Assembly (NCBI GenBank): GCA_963717445.1 | Contig: OY970334.1 | Span: 3,782,001 to 3,846,000, forward strand | Length of the DNA stretch: 64,000 bases | DNA from: JAGVPT01 sp963717445 | Lineage (GTDB): Bacteria > Bacteroidota > Ignavibacteria > UBA10030 > UBA8401 | Direction of reading: 5' to 3' | Shown: in pieces, positions 52,397 to 61,201 of the stretch | Position numbering within the stretch: position 1 is the first letter of the stretch | Layout: every line of letters begins with the position of its first letter | Translations under genes and position numbers: made by a program | Notes under the pieces: model-generated | The model's input: only the letters and a program-made list of their open reading frames with translations | Told to the model about the DNA's origin: nothing | Databases searched by the model: none

Positions 52397-52646
52397 GGCA
52401 AAGGCAGTTGGTTAAGCTGCACACCGCTTCGCACTAAGAATGCTTCGGTTTTGATTTTGGTTATAAACATAGCTCCCAACTATGATTGCCAGGAAAGTCT
52501 CCGTACGAGATGATACCACTTTCTTGATGTGATTGCAATTAGAAAATCCAACTGCTTATAGACTCAATCTCTTAAAAACCAGATTGATAGACACAACTTA
52601 AAAGATCGAAATTATTGCTTTCTAAGCGAACCCAAGTTTTTTTGCC
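52397..52646 (-). repeat. Alpha-family cassette 8 (diverged)
   Basis: Recognisable by TTGGGAGCTATG, the GTGCAGCTTAACCAACT block and length, closest to copy 4. The 48-codon frame is not present. Confidence 0.6.
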
Positions 52647-52798
52647 ACCTAACGGACCGGAGCTAAGCTGCGGCAACGAAGTGCCGCAGCGACGGTAGCC
52701 AGTCCGCGCGTGGCAAGTCATGTCTGATAGTAGCTGGTTGTTTCGCGCGTGCAAAATCGTCGACGGCTGGTTCCGTCAGCTTGAGCGACTGGTTAGGG
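52647..52798 (-). repeat. attC 61, type A
   Basis: Minus-strand boxes CCCTAAC / GTTAGGT. Confidence 0.93.
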
Positions 52799-52860
52799 CG
52801 CAGCGTTGTTAAGCTTTTATAGTAAATATTGCTCTGTAGCTAAAAGTTCGCTCTATCGAG

Positions 52861-52889
52861 AACAAAAAATAAATCCGCCGGAGGCGGAT
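52861..52889 (-). terminator. Intrinsic terminator after the PIN toxin-antitoxin operon
   Basis: Minus strand: ATCCGCC-TCC-GGCGGAT followed by TTATTTTTT, about 40 bp after the antitoxin stop. Confidence 0.75.
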
Positions 52890-52927
52890 ATTAAAAAAGA
52901 AAACTGGTATGAAGTGAGCATGACTGT

Positions 52928-53113
52928 TCATCCAGCAAAAGGCCGAACATCTTTTAATGCTGCGTTAGTAACGGTGCGTTTGAGGCTACTATATTTTCTC
53001 CTGATTTGCAAAAGTTCTTCGTTTTGAACATTGGGGTTTTTACGATATTTCCTGCTTAACTTATCCCGCCTTTCCCGCATGAACTTTACTGCATCAAATG
53101 ATTTAGTTTTCAT
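52928..53113 (-). CDS. Antitoxin of PIN toxin copy 2, FDAVKFxRERR family
   Basis: 61 residues: MKTKSFDAVKFMRERRDKLS, then RKYRKNPNVQNEELLQIRRK. Start overlaps the PIN stop (ATGAAAACTAA). Homologous to 14092-14250 with a longer tail. Confidence 0.75.
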   Translation of the reverse strand: MKTKSFDAVKFMRERRDKLSRKYRKNPNVQNEELLQIRRKYSSLKRTVTNAALKDVRPFAG

Positions 53114-53555
53114 AAACTAACTCCTTTGGTGTACGAATATCAATGATTGAATAGCCTTGTTTGAGATTAACGGCATTGTATTGTCGAATCTTGTAAACAT
53201 TGACCATTTCCTTAAAATTCCAACTCGCAAGAAAGTCTGCGTGATGAATAGTTGCCATCGCAATATGTTGTGCGTCGACAAGATGTTTAGGACCAATTAC
53301 GTTCTCCCTGATATAGTACTTTGCTAAATGCTTTGCCTCTTCGTCAAGCTCTACCATCAGCAAATGTGTCGACGGAATCGTCTGGAGAAGTTCTCGCACC
53401 CGGAGGGGAGCGGACTCTAGTTCTTGCAAAGTTTGATCAGAAATAATTGCGACCTTTTTGCCACTCCTAATTTCGTCCATCAATCTGTTCGACCAATCGG
53501 CAAATTCAGAATCAAAACAGCCCCCGATGACTGAAGTATCAATATATATTCTCAT
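53103..53555 (-). CDS. PIN domain ribonuclease toxin (VapC-like), copy 2
   Basis: 150 residues: MRIYIDTSVIGGCFDSEFAD, ISDQTLQELESAPLRVRELL, VDAQHIAMATIHHADFLASW and NFKEMVNVYKIRQYNAVNLK. Catalytic acidic residues D6, E and D are in place. Same subfamily as 13647-14108 but clearly diverged. Upstream TTGAGA and TACCTT could be its promoter; the leader is very short. Confidence 0.87.
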   Translation of the reverse strand: MRIYIDTSVIGGCFDSEFADWSNRLMDEIRSGKKVAIISDQTLQELESAPLRVRELLQTIPSTHLLMVELDEEAKHLAKYYIRENVIGPKHLVDAQHIAMATIHHADFLASWNFKEMVNVYKIRQYNAVNLKQGYSIIDIRTPKELVYEN

Positions 53556-53627
53556 TACTTAATAAGGTAACAAGTTTTTTGCCTTTTCTCAAATGGATTG
53601 TGACTAACTTCGTAGTACTGCGCTGCG

Positions 53628-53779
53628 CCCTAACGGACCGGAGCTAAGCTGCGGCGACGTGTAGCCAGTTCCATGTAGACTATACGCGCGGCAGACATCC
53701 CCATTTCCTTAAAAAATTTTTCTGGCGCGCGGCGAAATCATCGACGGCTGGTTCCGTCAGCTTGAGCGACTGGTTAGGC
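53628..53779 (-). repeat. attC 62, type C
   Basis: Minus-strand boxes GCCTAAC / GTTAGGG. Confidence 0.92.
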
Positions 53780-53786
53780 GCCCTGA

Positions 53787-54716
53787 TTATTTGATAACGG
53801 TCATCTTTTTTGTTTGCCCGTACTTCGACGTTTTAAAATGATATAAATAAGTACCGCTTGCTAATGATGTTGCATTGAAGGTCACAATATGTGAGCCGGC
53901 TTCAAAGTTATTGTCAACAATTACGCCAACAAAACGACCTGTTAAATCAAAAACAGTAATTCGTACATGGTCAGCTGTTGGAATGGTAAATGTGATATTG
54001 GTACTTGGATTAAACGGGTTTGGATAGTTTTGAGAAAGAGAATAGTTGAGTGGTTCATTCACTTTATTAGGCACGGATGTAACTATTACTTGATCAAATG
54101 CCAAAAACCTATCTGCCTCAATATTTAGTAATCTTGAATCTCCTGAATCAGCTGTAACAATGCTATCTATTGAGTGACCTACAATTTTCCAGCTTTCCGA
54201 AATGATGTTCAGGGATTTCAGTGTGTCGCTGATTAATACGGTCGCTCCAAGACTATCACGAAGGCTTTGAATTTCCCCCGCAGGTACGTCAAGCTTGATT
54301 GATACAGATAGTATGCCACCATAATATTTTGGTGCGGTGAATAACACTGAATCGAAGCTACCACCTCCAATACCATATATTGTCTGGGTCCCACTCTTAA
54401 TTGGATAACCTAGAACACTCGGAATCAAATGCCATATCCAAGTTCGTGAGGATCCCACTGGAAAAGGAAACGGTGTTTCATCATCTGTACAAATTCTCCC
54501 TACTTGAATATCTGAAGGATTAATACCTACAATACAAGTGGAGCTACCAACGATGGTAAATAAGCTGTCAGTGTTATTTGCAATCTTTAAGCGAACTTCA
54601 ATTGTATCACCGTATTGATACGAAGTTTTGTCTGTTGTAAGAGTTAAAGTACCTTGCCCGAATAGAAGGAAATAATTGAGAATAGTTGATAGAAAGAGAA
54701 TGTATTTTGTCTTCAT
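53787..54716 (-). CDS. Type IX secreted protein, unknown
   Basis: 309 residues from ATG 54716 (after ACGGAGGTATTT); the longer frame runs through attC 63 and is rejected. Signal KYILFLSTILNYFLLFGQG. An Ig-like N-terminal part (TLTTDKTSYQYGDTIEVRLK). Sorting tail starts LSQNYPNPFNPSTNITFTIP and ends KKMTVIK. Surface or released protein. Confidence 0.88.
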   Translation of the reverse strand: MKTKYILFLSTILNYFLLFGQGTLTLTTDKTSYQYGDTIEVRLKIANNTDSLFTIVGSSTCIVGINPSDIQVGRICTDDETPFPFPVGSSRTWIWHLIPSVLGYPIKSGTQTIYGIGGGSFDSVLFTAPKYYGGILSVSIKLDVPAGEIQSLRDSLGATVLISDTLKSLNIISESWKIVGHSIDSIVTADSGDSRLLNIEADRFLAFDQVIVTSVPNKVNEPLNYSLSQNYPNPFNPSTNITFTIPTADHVRITVFDLTGRFVGVIVDNNFEAGSHIVTFNATSLASGTYLYHFKTSKYGQTKKMTVIK

Positions 54717-54746
54717 AAATACCTCCGTTACAAAACTGCGAAGGGC

Positions 54747-54899
54747 GCCTAACGGACCGGAGCTAAGCTGCGGCAACGAAGTGCCGCAGCGACGGAATCC
54801 AGTCCGCGCGAGCCAAGTCATGTCCAACAAGTAACTGTTTGTTTCGCGCGTGTTAAATCATCGACGGCTATTTCCGTCAGCTTGAGCGACTGGTTAGCC
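54747..54899 (-). repeat. attC 63, type A
   Basis: Minus-strand boxes GGCTAAC / GTTAGGC. Confidence 0.93.
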
Positions 54900-54938
54900 C
54901 GCAAACTTCTGTATACGATTAGCTTCATAAGCTAAGAA

Positions 54939-55634
54939 TTAGTATGCCAAACCAAGTTGTAAAAATAAATCATTATTAGGATTAGAGATATTAAACGTTC
55001 TTTTATATCTGAGATCGATCGTCAAGAATTTATAGAAAAGGTCCACTCCGATAACGAACGAAGTTGGGACACATGGAGTGCTTCCGCCAGGATAAGAATA
55101 AGCTGTGTTTTCAGGATCGGGATTATATCCCCCAGGATATTTCAACGTATCAACAAAAGTGCGAGATGTCTCTCTGACCTCCATGTTCTCATCTCCCAAC
55201 CCAATTGAAGGGCCAGCGCATATCGCCATAGTTACGTTATTATTAAAAACTGGCCAACAGAACTCTAACGGTAAACAGATCTCGACAAATTTATCGCTGA
55301 GTTTCTCATCGAACACTCCATTGTATTGAATAGGAAGATAAGATGTGTAATCATTATAGAAAATAAATTGATTATTTCTGTAATAACTCAACTTTACGTA
55401 ATTGAGCTCTATTCCCAAAATAACTAATCCCTCCGAATCCCTATGTAGTGCTATTCCTGTAAACAGGCCAACAGTTGACCCGGGTTCTTTCGTGAAACTC
55501 CCGCTATATGATGAAAAGTAATCTGCAAATTCAAAACCTGCTTTAATTCCTGTTTTCACTGATAGTTGATCTTGGGCAATTATTACAACTGGAAATACTA
55601 TGAAAGCAAGAATCAATGCAAGAGGTTTTCCCAC
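54939..55634 (-). CDS. PorT-like outer-membrane beta-barrel protein
   Basis: 231 residues from GTG 55634. Signal LALILAFIVFPVVIIAQ, then VKTGIKAGFEFADYFSS, LVILGIELNYVKLSYYRN, AICAGPSIGLGDENM, and last strand LFLQLGLAY: an OMP_b-brl_2-type barrel. Cassette ends pair perfectly over 12 bp (GCCCGCAAACTT / AAGTTTGCGGGC). Confidence 0.82.
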   Translation of the reverse strand: MGKPLALILAFIVFPVVIIAQDQLSVKTGIKAGFEFADYFSSYSGSFTKEPGSTVGLFTGIALHRDSEGLVILGIELNYVKLSYYRNNQFIFYNDYTSYLPIQYNGVFDEKLSDKFVEICLPLEFCWPVFNNNVTMAICAGPSIGLGDENMEVRETSRTFVDTLKYPGGYNPDPENTAYSYPGGSTPCVPTSFVIGVDLFYKFLTIDLRYKRTFNISNPNNDLFLQLGLAY

Positions 55635-55655
55635 TGACTGCCTTTTAAGTTTGCG

Positions 55656-55806
55656 GGCTAACGGACCGGAGCTAAGCTGCGGCGGCGATCAGCTAAATCA
55701 ATGGTAGAATATACGCGCGGCAAGCATAACCCCTTTCCCTGAATTTTTTTTGCGCGCGGTGAAATTGTCGACGACTGGTTCCGTCAGCTTGAGCGACTGG
55801 TTAGGC
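55656..55806 (-). repeat. attC 64, type C
   Basis: Minus-strand boxes GCCTAAC / GTTAGCC; supplies the stop of the antitoxin gene. Confidence 0.92.
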
Positions 55807-55977
55807 CTTGAGCGATAAAAGACGTCGCCTGTTTTTAGCAGACCCCTTTGTTTTTACTTGCTTGGTGTGAGATTTTTCAGTGCTTTTGGTAAAGAGCAAA
55901 GAGAAATCTCCCTTGTTCTCTTTCTCAATTATCAATCGATTTTTCCGCACTTCTTCAACTATTGGATCTTTCCACAT
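55801..55977 (-). CDS. Antitoxin partner of PIN toxin copy 3
   Basis: 58 residues: MWKDPIVEEVRKNRLIIEKE, NKGDFSLLFTKSTEKSHTKQ and a basic tail. The W-K-D-P-I-V-E-E-V-R opening is familiar from small antitoxins beside PIN genes. ATG 55977 follows GGAGGTTTGAT and lies 1 bp after the toxin TGA. Stop is GCC-TAA of the attC box. Confidence 0.8.
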   Translation of the reverse strand: MWKDPIVEEVRKNRLIIEKENKGDFSLLFTKSTEKSHTKQVKTKGSAKNRRRLLSLKA

Positions 55978-55978
55978 A

Positions 55979-56452
55979 TCAAACCTCCATCAATTCTTCT
56001 GGTGTACAGATAACAGGCGTAAAAAGTTTAAGCTGCTTGGTAAGTAACTCCAATGATCTTCGTGTTTTCGCACTCGCAATATGAGCACAATTCCAAGTCA
56101 CGAAATAATCCATCTTATAATAACAAGCAATGGCAATGTGTGCAGCATCTAATCTTGCTTTCTCGGGGATTTCTAGTTTATCAAAGTAAATTTCTGCAAT
56201 TCTTTGTATTCCGCTTTCTAATTCCAAAACCTTTATTCCTTTTAAAAAGTTCTTCCTGCGTTGAGCTGCTTCTTTATCGCCTCTCTCGCATTCTTCGATA
56301 ACAAATGGAGAGACAAATAATTCGAGCTTTGGTGTTACTTGGGCCCACCATTCAGCTGTAATTCGTTGATGTGCAGCAACAACTAAATCCCTGCTAGGTT
56401 TTCCCGCTAAATAGCTGATGATGGTCGTCTCGATGTAGGCCGATGCTTTCAA
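55979..56452 (-). CDS. PIN domain ribonuclease toxin, copy 3 (distinct subfamily)
   Basis: 157 residues from TTG 56452 (after AAAGGAATAACG), giving the usual start KASAYIETTIISYLAGKPSR. The frame is open to an ATG at 56497 without a ribosome site. Later motifs: LFVSPFVIEECERGDKEAAQ, ARLDAAHIAIACYYKMDYFV and TWNCAHIASAKTRR. Acidic residues E7, E and D fit PIN nucleases. Toxin precedes antitoxin, as in the other two pairs. Confidence 0.87.
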   Translation of the reverse strand: MKASAYIETTIISYLAGKPSRDLVVAAHQRITAEWWAQVTPKLELFVSPFVIEECERGDKEAAQRRKNFLKGIKVLELESGIQRIAEIYFDKLEIPEKARLDAAHIAIACYYKMDYFVTWNCAHIASAKTRRSLELLTKQLKLFTPVICTPEELMEV

Positions 56453-56566
56453 CGTTATTCCTTTATTTTTCAGATAGACTCTACCATAATGTAACAAATC
56501 CTATCTCAAGAATAAACCACAGTCTAAAAACGCACCAAGTTTGATAGTATAGCATTTGAGCGAAAG

Positions 56567-56716
56567 GCCTAACGGACCGGAGCTAAGCTGCGGCGACGTG
56601 CAGCCAAATCAACCGTAGACTATACGCGCGGCAGGCATCGCCTTTCCCTTAAAAATATTTTTCGCGCGGCCAAATCGTCGACGGCTGGTTCCGTCAGCTT
56701 GAGCGACTGGTTAGGC
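56567..56716 (-). repeat. attC 65, type C
   Basis: Minus-strand boxes GCCTAAC / GTTAGGC. Confidence 0.92.
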
Positions 56717-56818
56717 CGCAGCATTGTTTAATGCTATAAGTACCGTCACAACTTTTGTAATTCCATTGGTTAATAAGCCCTACCGTCAACCTGACGTATT
56801 CACTTTGTCCGACGAAGT

Positions 56819-57469
56819 TCATTTACTTTTTGTCGTTGTATAAATGTTAGCAATAATTCCTGTTGCAAGTGGTGTTGAACTTTCAAGTTTTAAATCAACT
56901 TGGTTTGGTGCCGATGCAAATAACGCAAGTCCCTTCCCAAGAACCACTGGATGGATCACAAGTCGGTATTCATCTATCAGTCCATACTTGACAAGGTCTT
57001 GAGCAAAACTTGCTCCACCGTGTGCCAAAATAAAGTTGTCGTCTTGCTGTTTGAGTTTTGTAATTTCCGCAACAAGATCACTTGCAACAGGAACATTTGT
57101 CCAAGTTGCAGCACTTTTAGAAAGAGCAACTTTACTAATTCCTTTTTCAGAGTCAAGCCGTGTAGAATCTTTGAGTGCTTGCGTTGTAAGTCCTGCATTT
57201 GTTGGTTCAACAAAACCTTTCTTGGAGAAAACAACTTTTGGGATCTCGTTCATTGGAGCCGCAAGGAGGTCAGAAGAGGTTGGCCAATAAGCGGCCATGT
57301 CGTGAAATGTCCGACTGCCCATGATGTGAACACCTGCTTGCCAAAGCGTTTTTTCAATCCAGTCAAGGGCTGATTTGTCCGTTGTCCGAAGAAGCCAGTC
57401 AATTTCTCCGTTTGGTCCGGCGACAAACCCGTCAACAGAGATGGACATTTTTAATACTAATTTTCTCAT
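56819..57469 (-). CDS. RibD C-terminal / DHFR-like oxidoreductase (third, divergent)
   Basis: 216 residues. ATG 57469 after TAAAGGAGACACTACAA. MRKLVLKMSISVDGFVAGPN, then HIMGSRTFHDMAAYWP, FILAHGGASFAQDLVKYGLI and LVIHPVVLGKGLALF. Same fold as 5708-6265 but a different subgroup. Confidence 0.92.
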   Translation of the reverse strand: MRKLVLKMSISVDGFVAGPNGEIDWLLRTTDKSALDWIEKTLWQAGVHIMGSRTFHDMAAYWPTSSDLLAAPMNEIPKVVFSKKGFVEPTNAGLTTQALKDSTRLDSEKGISKVALSKSAATWTNVPVASDLVAEITKLKQQDDNFILAHGGASFAQDLVKYGLIDEYRLVIHPVVLGKGLALFASAPNQVDLKLESSTPLATGIIANIYTTTKSK

Positions 57470-57571
57470 TTGTAGTGTCTCCTTTATTGCTCGTTTCTTT
57501 TCTGTCAGTTGAAAGTTGCACTGGTAGTGAAATGCTTGCCGTTAATTTCAGCAATAACGAAATGCGCTGCG

Positions 57572-57724
57572 GCCTAACGGACCGGAGCTAAGCTGCGGCG
57601 GCGAACAGCCGCCGCAAGGTAGTTCGTTGCGCGGACGTATTTGTCAGATGCTCCTAAATCCGTCCAACAACGCGCGGCAAAATCATCGACGGCTGGTTCC
57701 GTCAGCTTGAGCGACTGGTTAGGC
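57572..57724 (-). repeat. attC 66, type B
   Basis: Minus-strand boxes GCCTAAC / GTTAGGC. Confidence 0.93.
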
Positions 57725-57937
57725 GGCAACGGTGACAGTAAACTCGAATACCGCCTCGAATTAAGAATGTTCTCGTTTTTGATTTTGTTTATAAACATAG
57801 CTCGCAACTATGATTAATAGGTAAGTCCTCGTACCAGATGATACTATTTTCTTGCAGACATTGCAATTAGAAAGTCTGACTGCTTATAGACTCATTTCCT
57901 TAACCGCTTTTTCTTTTTTCCCCGATTTGTTTTTGCC
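57725..57937 (-). repeat. Alpha-family cassette 9 (strongly diverged, shorter)
   Basis: Keeps the distal block (ACTATG...GCGAGCTATGTTTATAAAC) but has lost most of the 5' half; no frame. Confidence 0.5.
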
Positions 57938-58089
57938 GCCTAACGGACCGGAGCTAAGCTGCGGCGGCGAACAGCCGCCGCCAAGTAGTTCGTTGCGCGG
58001 ACGTTTCGATCATCGGCGCTAAGTCCGTCCAACGCCGCGCGGCGAAATCGTCGACGGCTATTTCCGTCAGCTTGAGCGACTGGTTAGGC
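57938..58089 (-). repeat. attC 67, type B
   Basis: Minus-strand boxes GCCTAAC / GTTAGGC. Confidence 0.93.
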
Positions 58090-58149
58090 CGCAGCTTTGT
58101 TTAAGTTTTAGAAGAAGCAAACTTTAGAGGAAAAGAGGAGGGACGTAAC

Positions 58150-59118
58150 CTATAAATTTACAATCCATTCACAGATTGACGCTAACTGTTTATCGTCTGT
58201 AAGGTTTGCAGCATTATTAATTGCCCCCGAACGCAACTGCTTAAAAATTTCGGAGGCCATACTATTCTCAATGGCTGCGCCGACGAAAAATGTTTGCGGC
58301 CTCTTCTTTTTCTTGCTAAAACTTTTTCTGATTCTGTCTAATGCTGAGTTGGCTGTTTTCCAATGCTCATCTGCGCCTGCCGGGTCGAGCCCACCTTTCA
58401 ATTCTCCGAGAGCCAAATAAGCATCAATCTTATGAATAAGAGAGTGCTTCCCTCTAGATAGCTCTTCGATTGTGCCATCAAGGATAGATAGATCAACATT
58501 CTTTTTCACAATCGGGACAGTTGTATTCATAACCAGAAGTCGATTGGACTTATTTTTGATCCAAAAGAATCCGTTGATTCTTTTCTCAATGTCTGTATCA
58601 TCCTCCGGTTTAGGGAGCCAAGTGTCAGTATCGTCATCTTTCCAGAGATAATTAATTCCAGAGAGGTTGAAAACAGATAACAAGGAGCGAAGAAACTTTC
58701 TTTCACCAAGAACACCGGCCAAATTCCTAGCCTTGCCGCCTAAAGCATCTCCTTTGGTTAGTAAATAGCGGTAAATAAGTTCATCTACAAAATCCTTTCC
58801 TGCAGGCTCAAGAAATTTCTCGATCATTTCTTTTATCGCATGAGTTTTGTCTTCTTCTGTAAGGTAGTTCAAAGATTTTTCAGAAAGGCCAGAAGCGGTG
58901 AGCAGACCAACCCTAAGATTTTGAACTTGAAGTAAATCTTTTGGTTTCGAGACTCTGCTTGCAAGAGCCTTCAATGCCTTAGCTTCTTCGACATATGGGA
59001 TCGCCAAATAGTTCTTTTCCAATGCGAGTGATATAAAGCCAGCTCTCGTCTTCTCTCGCGAAGTAACTAAATCATCGGCTGATTTAATTCGAGTAATATT
59101 CTTTATTGCTTTTGCCAT
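58150..59118 (-). CDS. AvaI/BsoBI-family type II restriction endonuclease
   Basis: 322 residues from ATG 59118. The stretch HKIDAYLALGELKGGLDPAG, then ADEHWKTANSALDRI, is characteristic of AvaI/BsoBI enzymes; E-L-K gives the ExK of the nuclease core. Those enzymes cut CYCGRG, so that site is expected here. Overlaps the end of the methylase by 16 bp. Name rests on motif memory, not a search. Confidence 0.82.
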   Translation of the reverse strand: MAKAIKNITRIKSADDLVTSREKTRAGFISLALEKNYLAIPYVEEAKALKALASRVSKPKDLLQVQNLRVGLLTASGLSEKSLNYLTEEDKTHAIKEMIEKFLEPAGKDFVDELIYRYLLTKGDALGGKARNLAGVLGERKFLRSLLSVFNLSGINYLWKDDDTDTWLPKPEDDTDIEKRINGFFWIKNKSNRLLVMNTTVPIVKKNVDLSILDGTIEELSRGKHSLIHKIDAYLALGELKGGLDPAGADEHWKTANSALDRIRKSFSKKKKRPQTFFVGAAIENSMASEIFKQLRSGAINNAANLTDDKQLASICEWIVNL

Positions 59119-60527
59119 AGGTACACACATTTCCTCATTTCAGTTCGACCATAGTTTCCCATTTGTTGACTGCTGTTTCCTTTGCCTCTTGGTAGTACAA
59201 AAATATTCAGCGCATTGAAGCCAAAGGCTTCCGCGAATTCTGTTAGGATAAGGTCGACAGGAATCTCTTCACCGCCATATCGAACATTATCGTTTACCAT
59301 AACACAATATCCTCCGGTTTTTGTTATTCTGGCCATTTCGAATATTGTGAAGCACATCTCAAGGAAGTAATTTCGAACCATCCTAGGGATATTGTTATTG
59401 TTTAGTTTATCGAGTTTGTTCAATTCATTAAGAACGGAATTCACTTCTGTCATTGCAGGCGAGGAATTGTACACGTGCAAAACGGAGTCGAAGGATTCAT
59501 CTTTGCCGAATGATGAATATAGATTCTTGAGTTGCTCGATTTTCTCTTTGTTTTCGACTGTACAAGATAGAAGTTCTTGGCGTAGGTTTCGTATTTGCTC
59601 AGAATTACATCCGAGATAAACTAACTCCAACGCATAAGTTCTTGTGTAGTCATAGCGATTGCAGTAAGGCGGCGAAGTTACAATAAAATCGAAAAAAGCA
59701 TCGTCCAAAGTAGGAAGCTTTTCTAAACAAGAGCCTTCAATTAGGCTGATAGGATGTTTATCGTGTCCGTTGCTTCTTGGGGCATCATCAAAGAGGTTTT
59801 CACTTTGAGGGGCAAGATCCGCGGCGATTTGTGCTAATTTATGCTTCAGTGCCTGCTCAAACGAAAGTATCTTTCCCTTATTGAAAGGTTTGCCACCTAA
59901 TTCCCTTTTTGAGCGGTAATCCCATCTAAGATATTGGCCGTCCTTTCTGGTGTAGCTAATTTCTTCGAGGACAGATAAGGCGGCAAATTTAAGAACGGTT
60001 TGAATTTCTTTTTTCGGAATACCTTGGCAAAAGTTTAGAAAGCTATTGAGTGCAATCTCTGTAGCATCTGGGAAAGCATCTTTCGTTATTGGAATATGAT
60101 TGAACTGTGAAGGAGCCGCACCGGTTTTTCCAAATTCTGCCCAATATGTTTGGATGCTTTCGTTCAGATCTGTTTGATTGATTTTAGGCAAGAATTGCCG
60201 TGTATTCATGACAAAAATGCCAACAGGCAAAACCTCAATCCCATAAGATTCCCAGCCAAGTGATTGACCAGCGAATAAGGTTGTTCCTACTCCGGCGAAT
60301 GGATCAAGAAGTTTTCCTGGTTTGATAGAGTATTTGGCTAAGAAATACTTAACGAGGCCTGAAGAGAAACCTTCTTTATACTTGAACCAGCGATAAATTG
60401 GTTCCTCTTTATTGGCTTGGAAACTTACCAGTTGACGACTCAAGTTAAAAGCCTTTTCAAACTTATTGGTGAACCTATCGTACAATTTCTGTCGTTCGCT
60501 AGGGAATATTTCAATAAGCTCGTTCAA
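59103..60527 (-). CDS. DNA methyltransferase (probable N4-cytosine, beta class), partner of the AvaI-like enzyme
   Basis: 474 residues. SAM motif LLDPFAGVGTTLFAGQSLGW comes early, and the catalytic motif DFIVTSPPYCNRYDYTRTY (SPPY) comes later; SPPY is usual for N4-cytosine and some N6-adenine enzymes. Further ITKTGGYCVMVNDNVRYGG. ATG 60527 (MNELIEIFPSERQKLYDRFT). Methylase and nuclease together fill a 2.6-kb cassette, the longest in the array. Confidence 0.9.
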   Translation of the reverse strand: MNELIEIFPSERQKLYDRFTNKFEKAFNLSRQLVSFQANKEEPIYRWFKYKEGFSSGLVKYFLAKYSIKPGKLLDPFAGVGTTLFAGQSLGWESYGIEVLPVGIFVMNTRQFLPKINQTDLNESIQTYWAEFGKTGAAPSQFNHIPITKDAFPDATEIALNSFLNFCQGIPKKEIQTVLKFAALSVLEEISYTRKDGQYLRWDYRSKRELGGKPFNKGKILSFEQALKHKLAQIAADLAPQSENLFDDAPRSNGHDKHPISLIEGSCLEKLPTLDDAFFDFIVTSPPYCNRYDYTRTYALELVYLGCNSEQIRNLRQELLSCTVENKEKIEQLKNLYSSFGKDESFDSVLHVYNSSPAMTEVNSVLNELNKLDKLNNNNIPRMVRNYFLEMCFTIFEMARITKTGGYCVMVNDNVRYGGEEIPVDLILTEFAEAFGFNALNIFVLPRGKGNSSQQMGNYGRTEMRKCVYLWQKQ

Positions 60528-60669
60528 TGGATTCGACCTGAAATATCTAAGGAATGTGAATTTCTAGCCAAAGATACGAAAACGGATTGGTTATTACAAT
60601 TCTCTTAGTTGGCTTGATACCCTTGCGTAATCGATTGACGTTACTTCCGTCTCACCGAAATGCGCTGCG

Positions 60670-60821
60670 GCCTAACGGACCGGAGCTAAGCTGCGGCAAC
60701 GAAGTGCCGCAGCGACGGAATCCAGTCCGCGCGAGCTAAGTCATGTCCGATAGTAACTGGTTGATTCGCGCGCATTGAATCATCGACGGCTGGTTCCGTC
60801 AGCTTGAGCGACTGGTTAGGC
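60670..60821 (-). repeat. attC 68, type A
   Basis: Minus-strand boxes GCCTAAC / GTTAGGC. Confidence 0.93.
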
Positions 60822-61036
60822 GGCGATACTTGTATGTTGATAAGAATACCTTTTCAAACTACAACTGCTTTACATTAGAAACAATTTCTAAGAATAACGA
60901 TACTACAAGTTTCGGTATTTGATACACCACTAAACTTAATGGGGGAAAGGTTGGTAGACCAAAAGGACTGGTTGTAGGTCACTTCTTTTTACCCCAATTA
61001 TTTTTTTTCTTTTGTTTATAACCACTATGTATCGCC
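60822..61036 (-). repeat. Beta-family cassette 9
   Basis: Family blocks and hairpin (AATACCGAAACTTGTAGTAT) present, ends paired over 11 bp. Confidence 0.7.
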
Positions 61037-61186
61037 GCCTAACGGACCGGAGCTAAGCTGCGGCGGCGAACAGCCAGTTCCATGTAGAATATACGCGCGG
61101 CAGACATCGTCATTTCCCTAAAAAATTTTTTGGCGCGCGGCGAGAAGCTGACGGCTGGTTCCGTCAGCTTGAGCGACTGGTTAGCT
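61037..61186 (-). repeat. attC 69, type C
   Basis: Minus-strand boxes AGCTAAC / GTTAGGC. Confidence 0.92.
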
Positions 61187-61201
61187 GGCGCCACACTCGG
61201 T

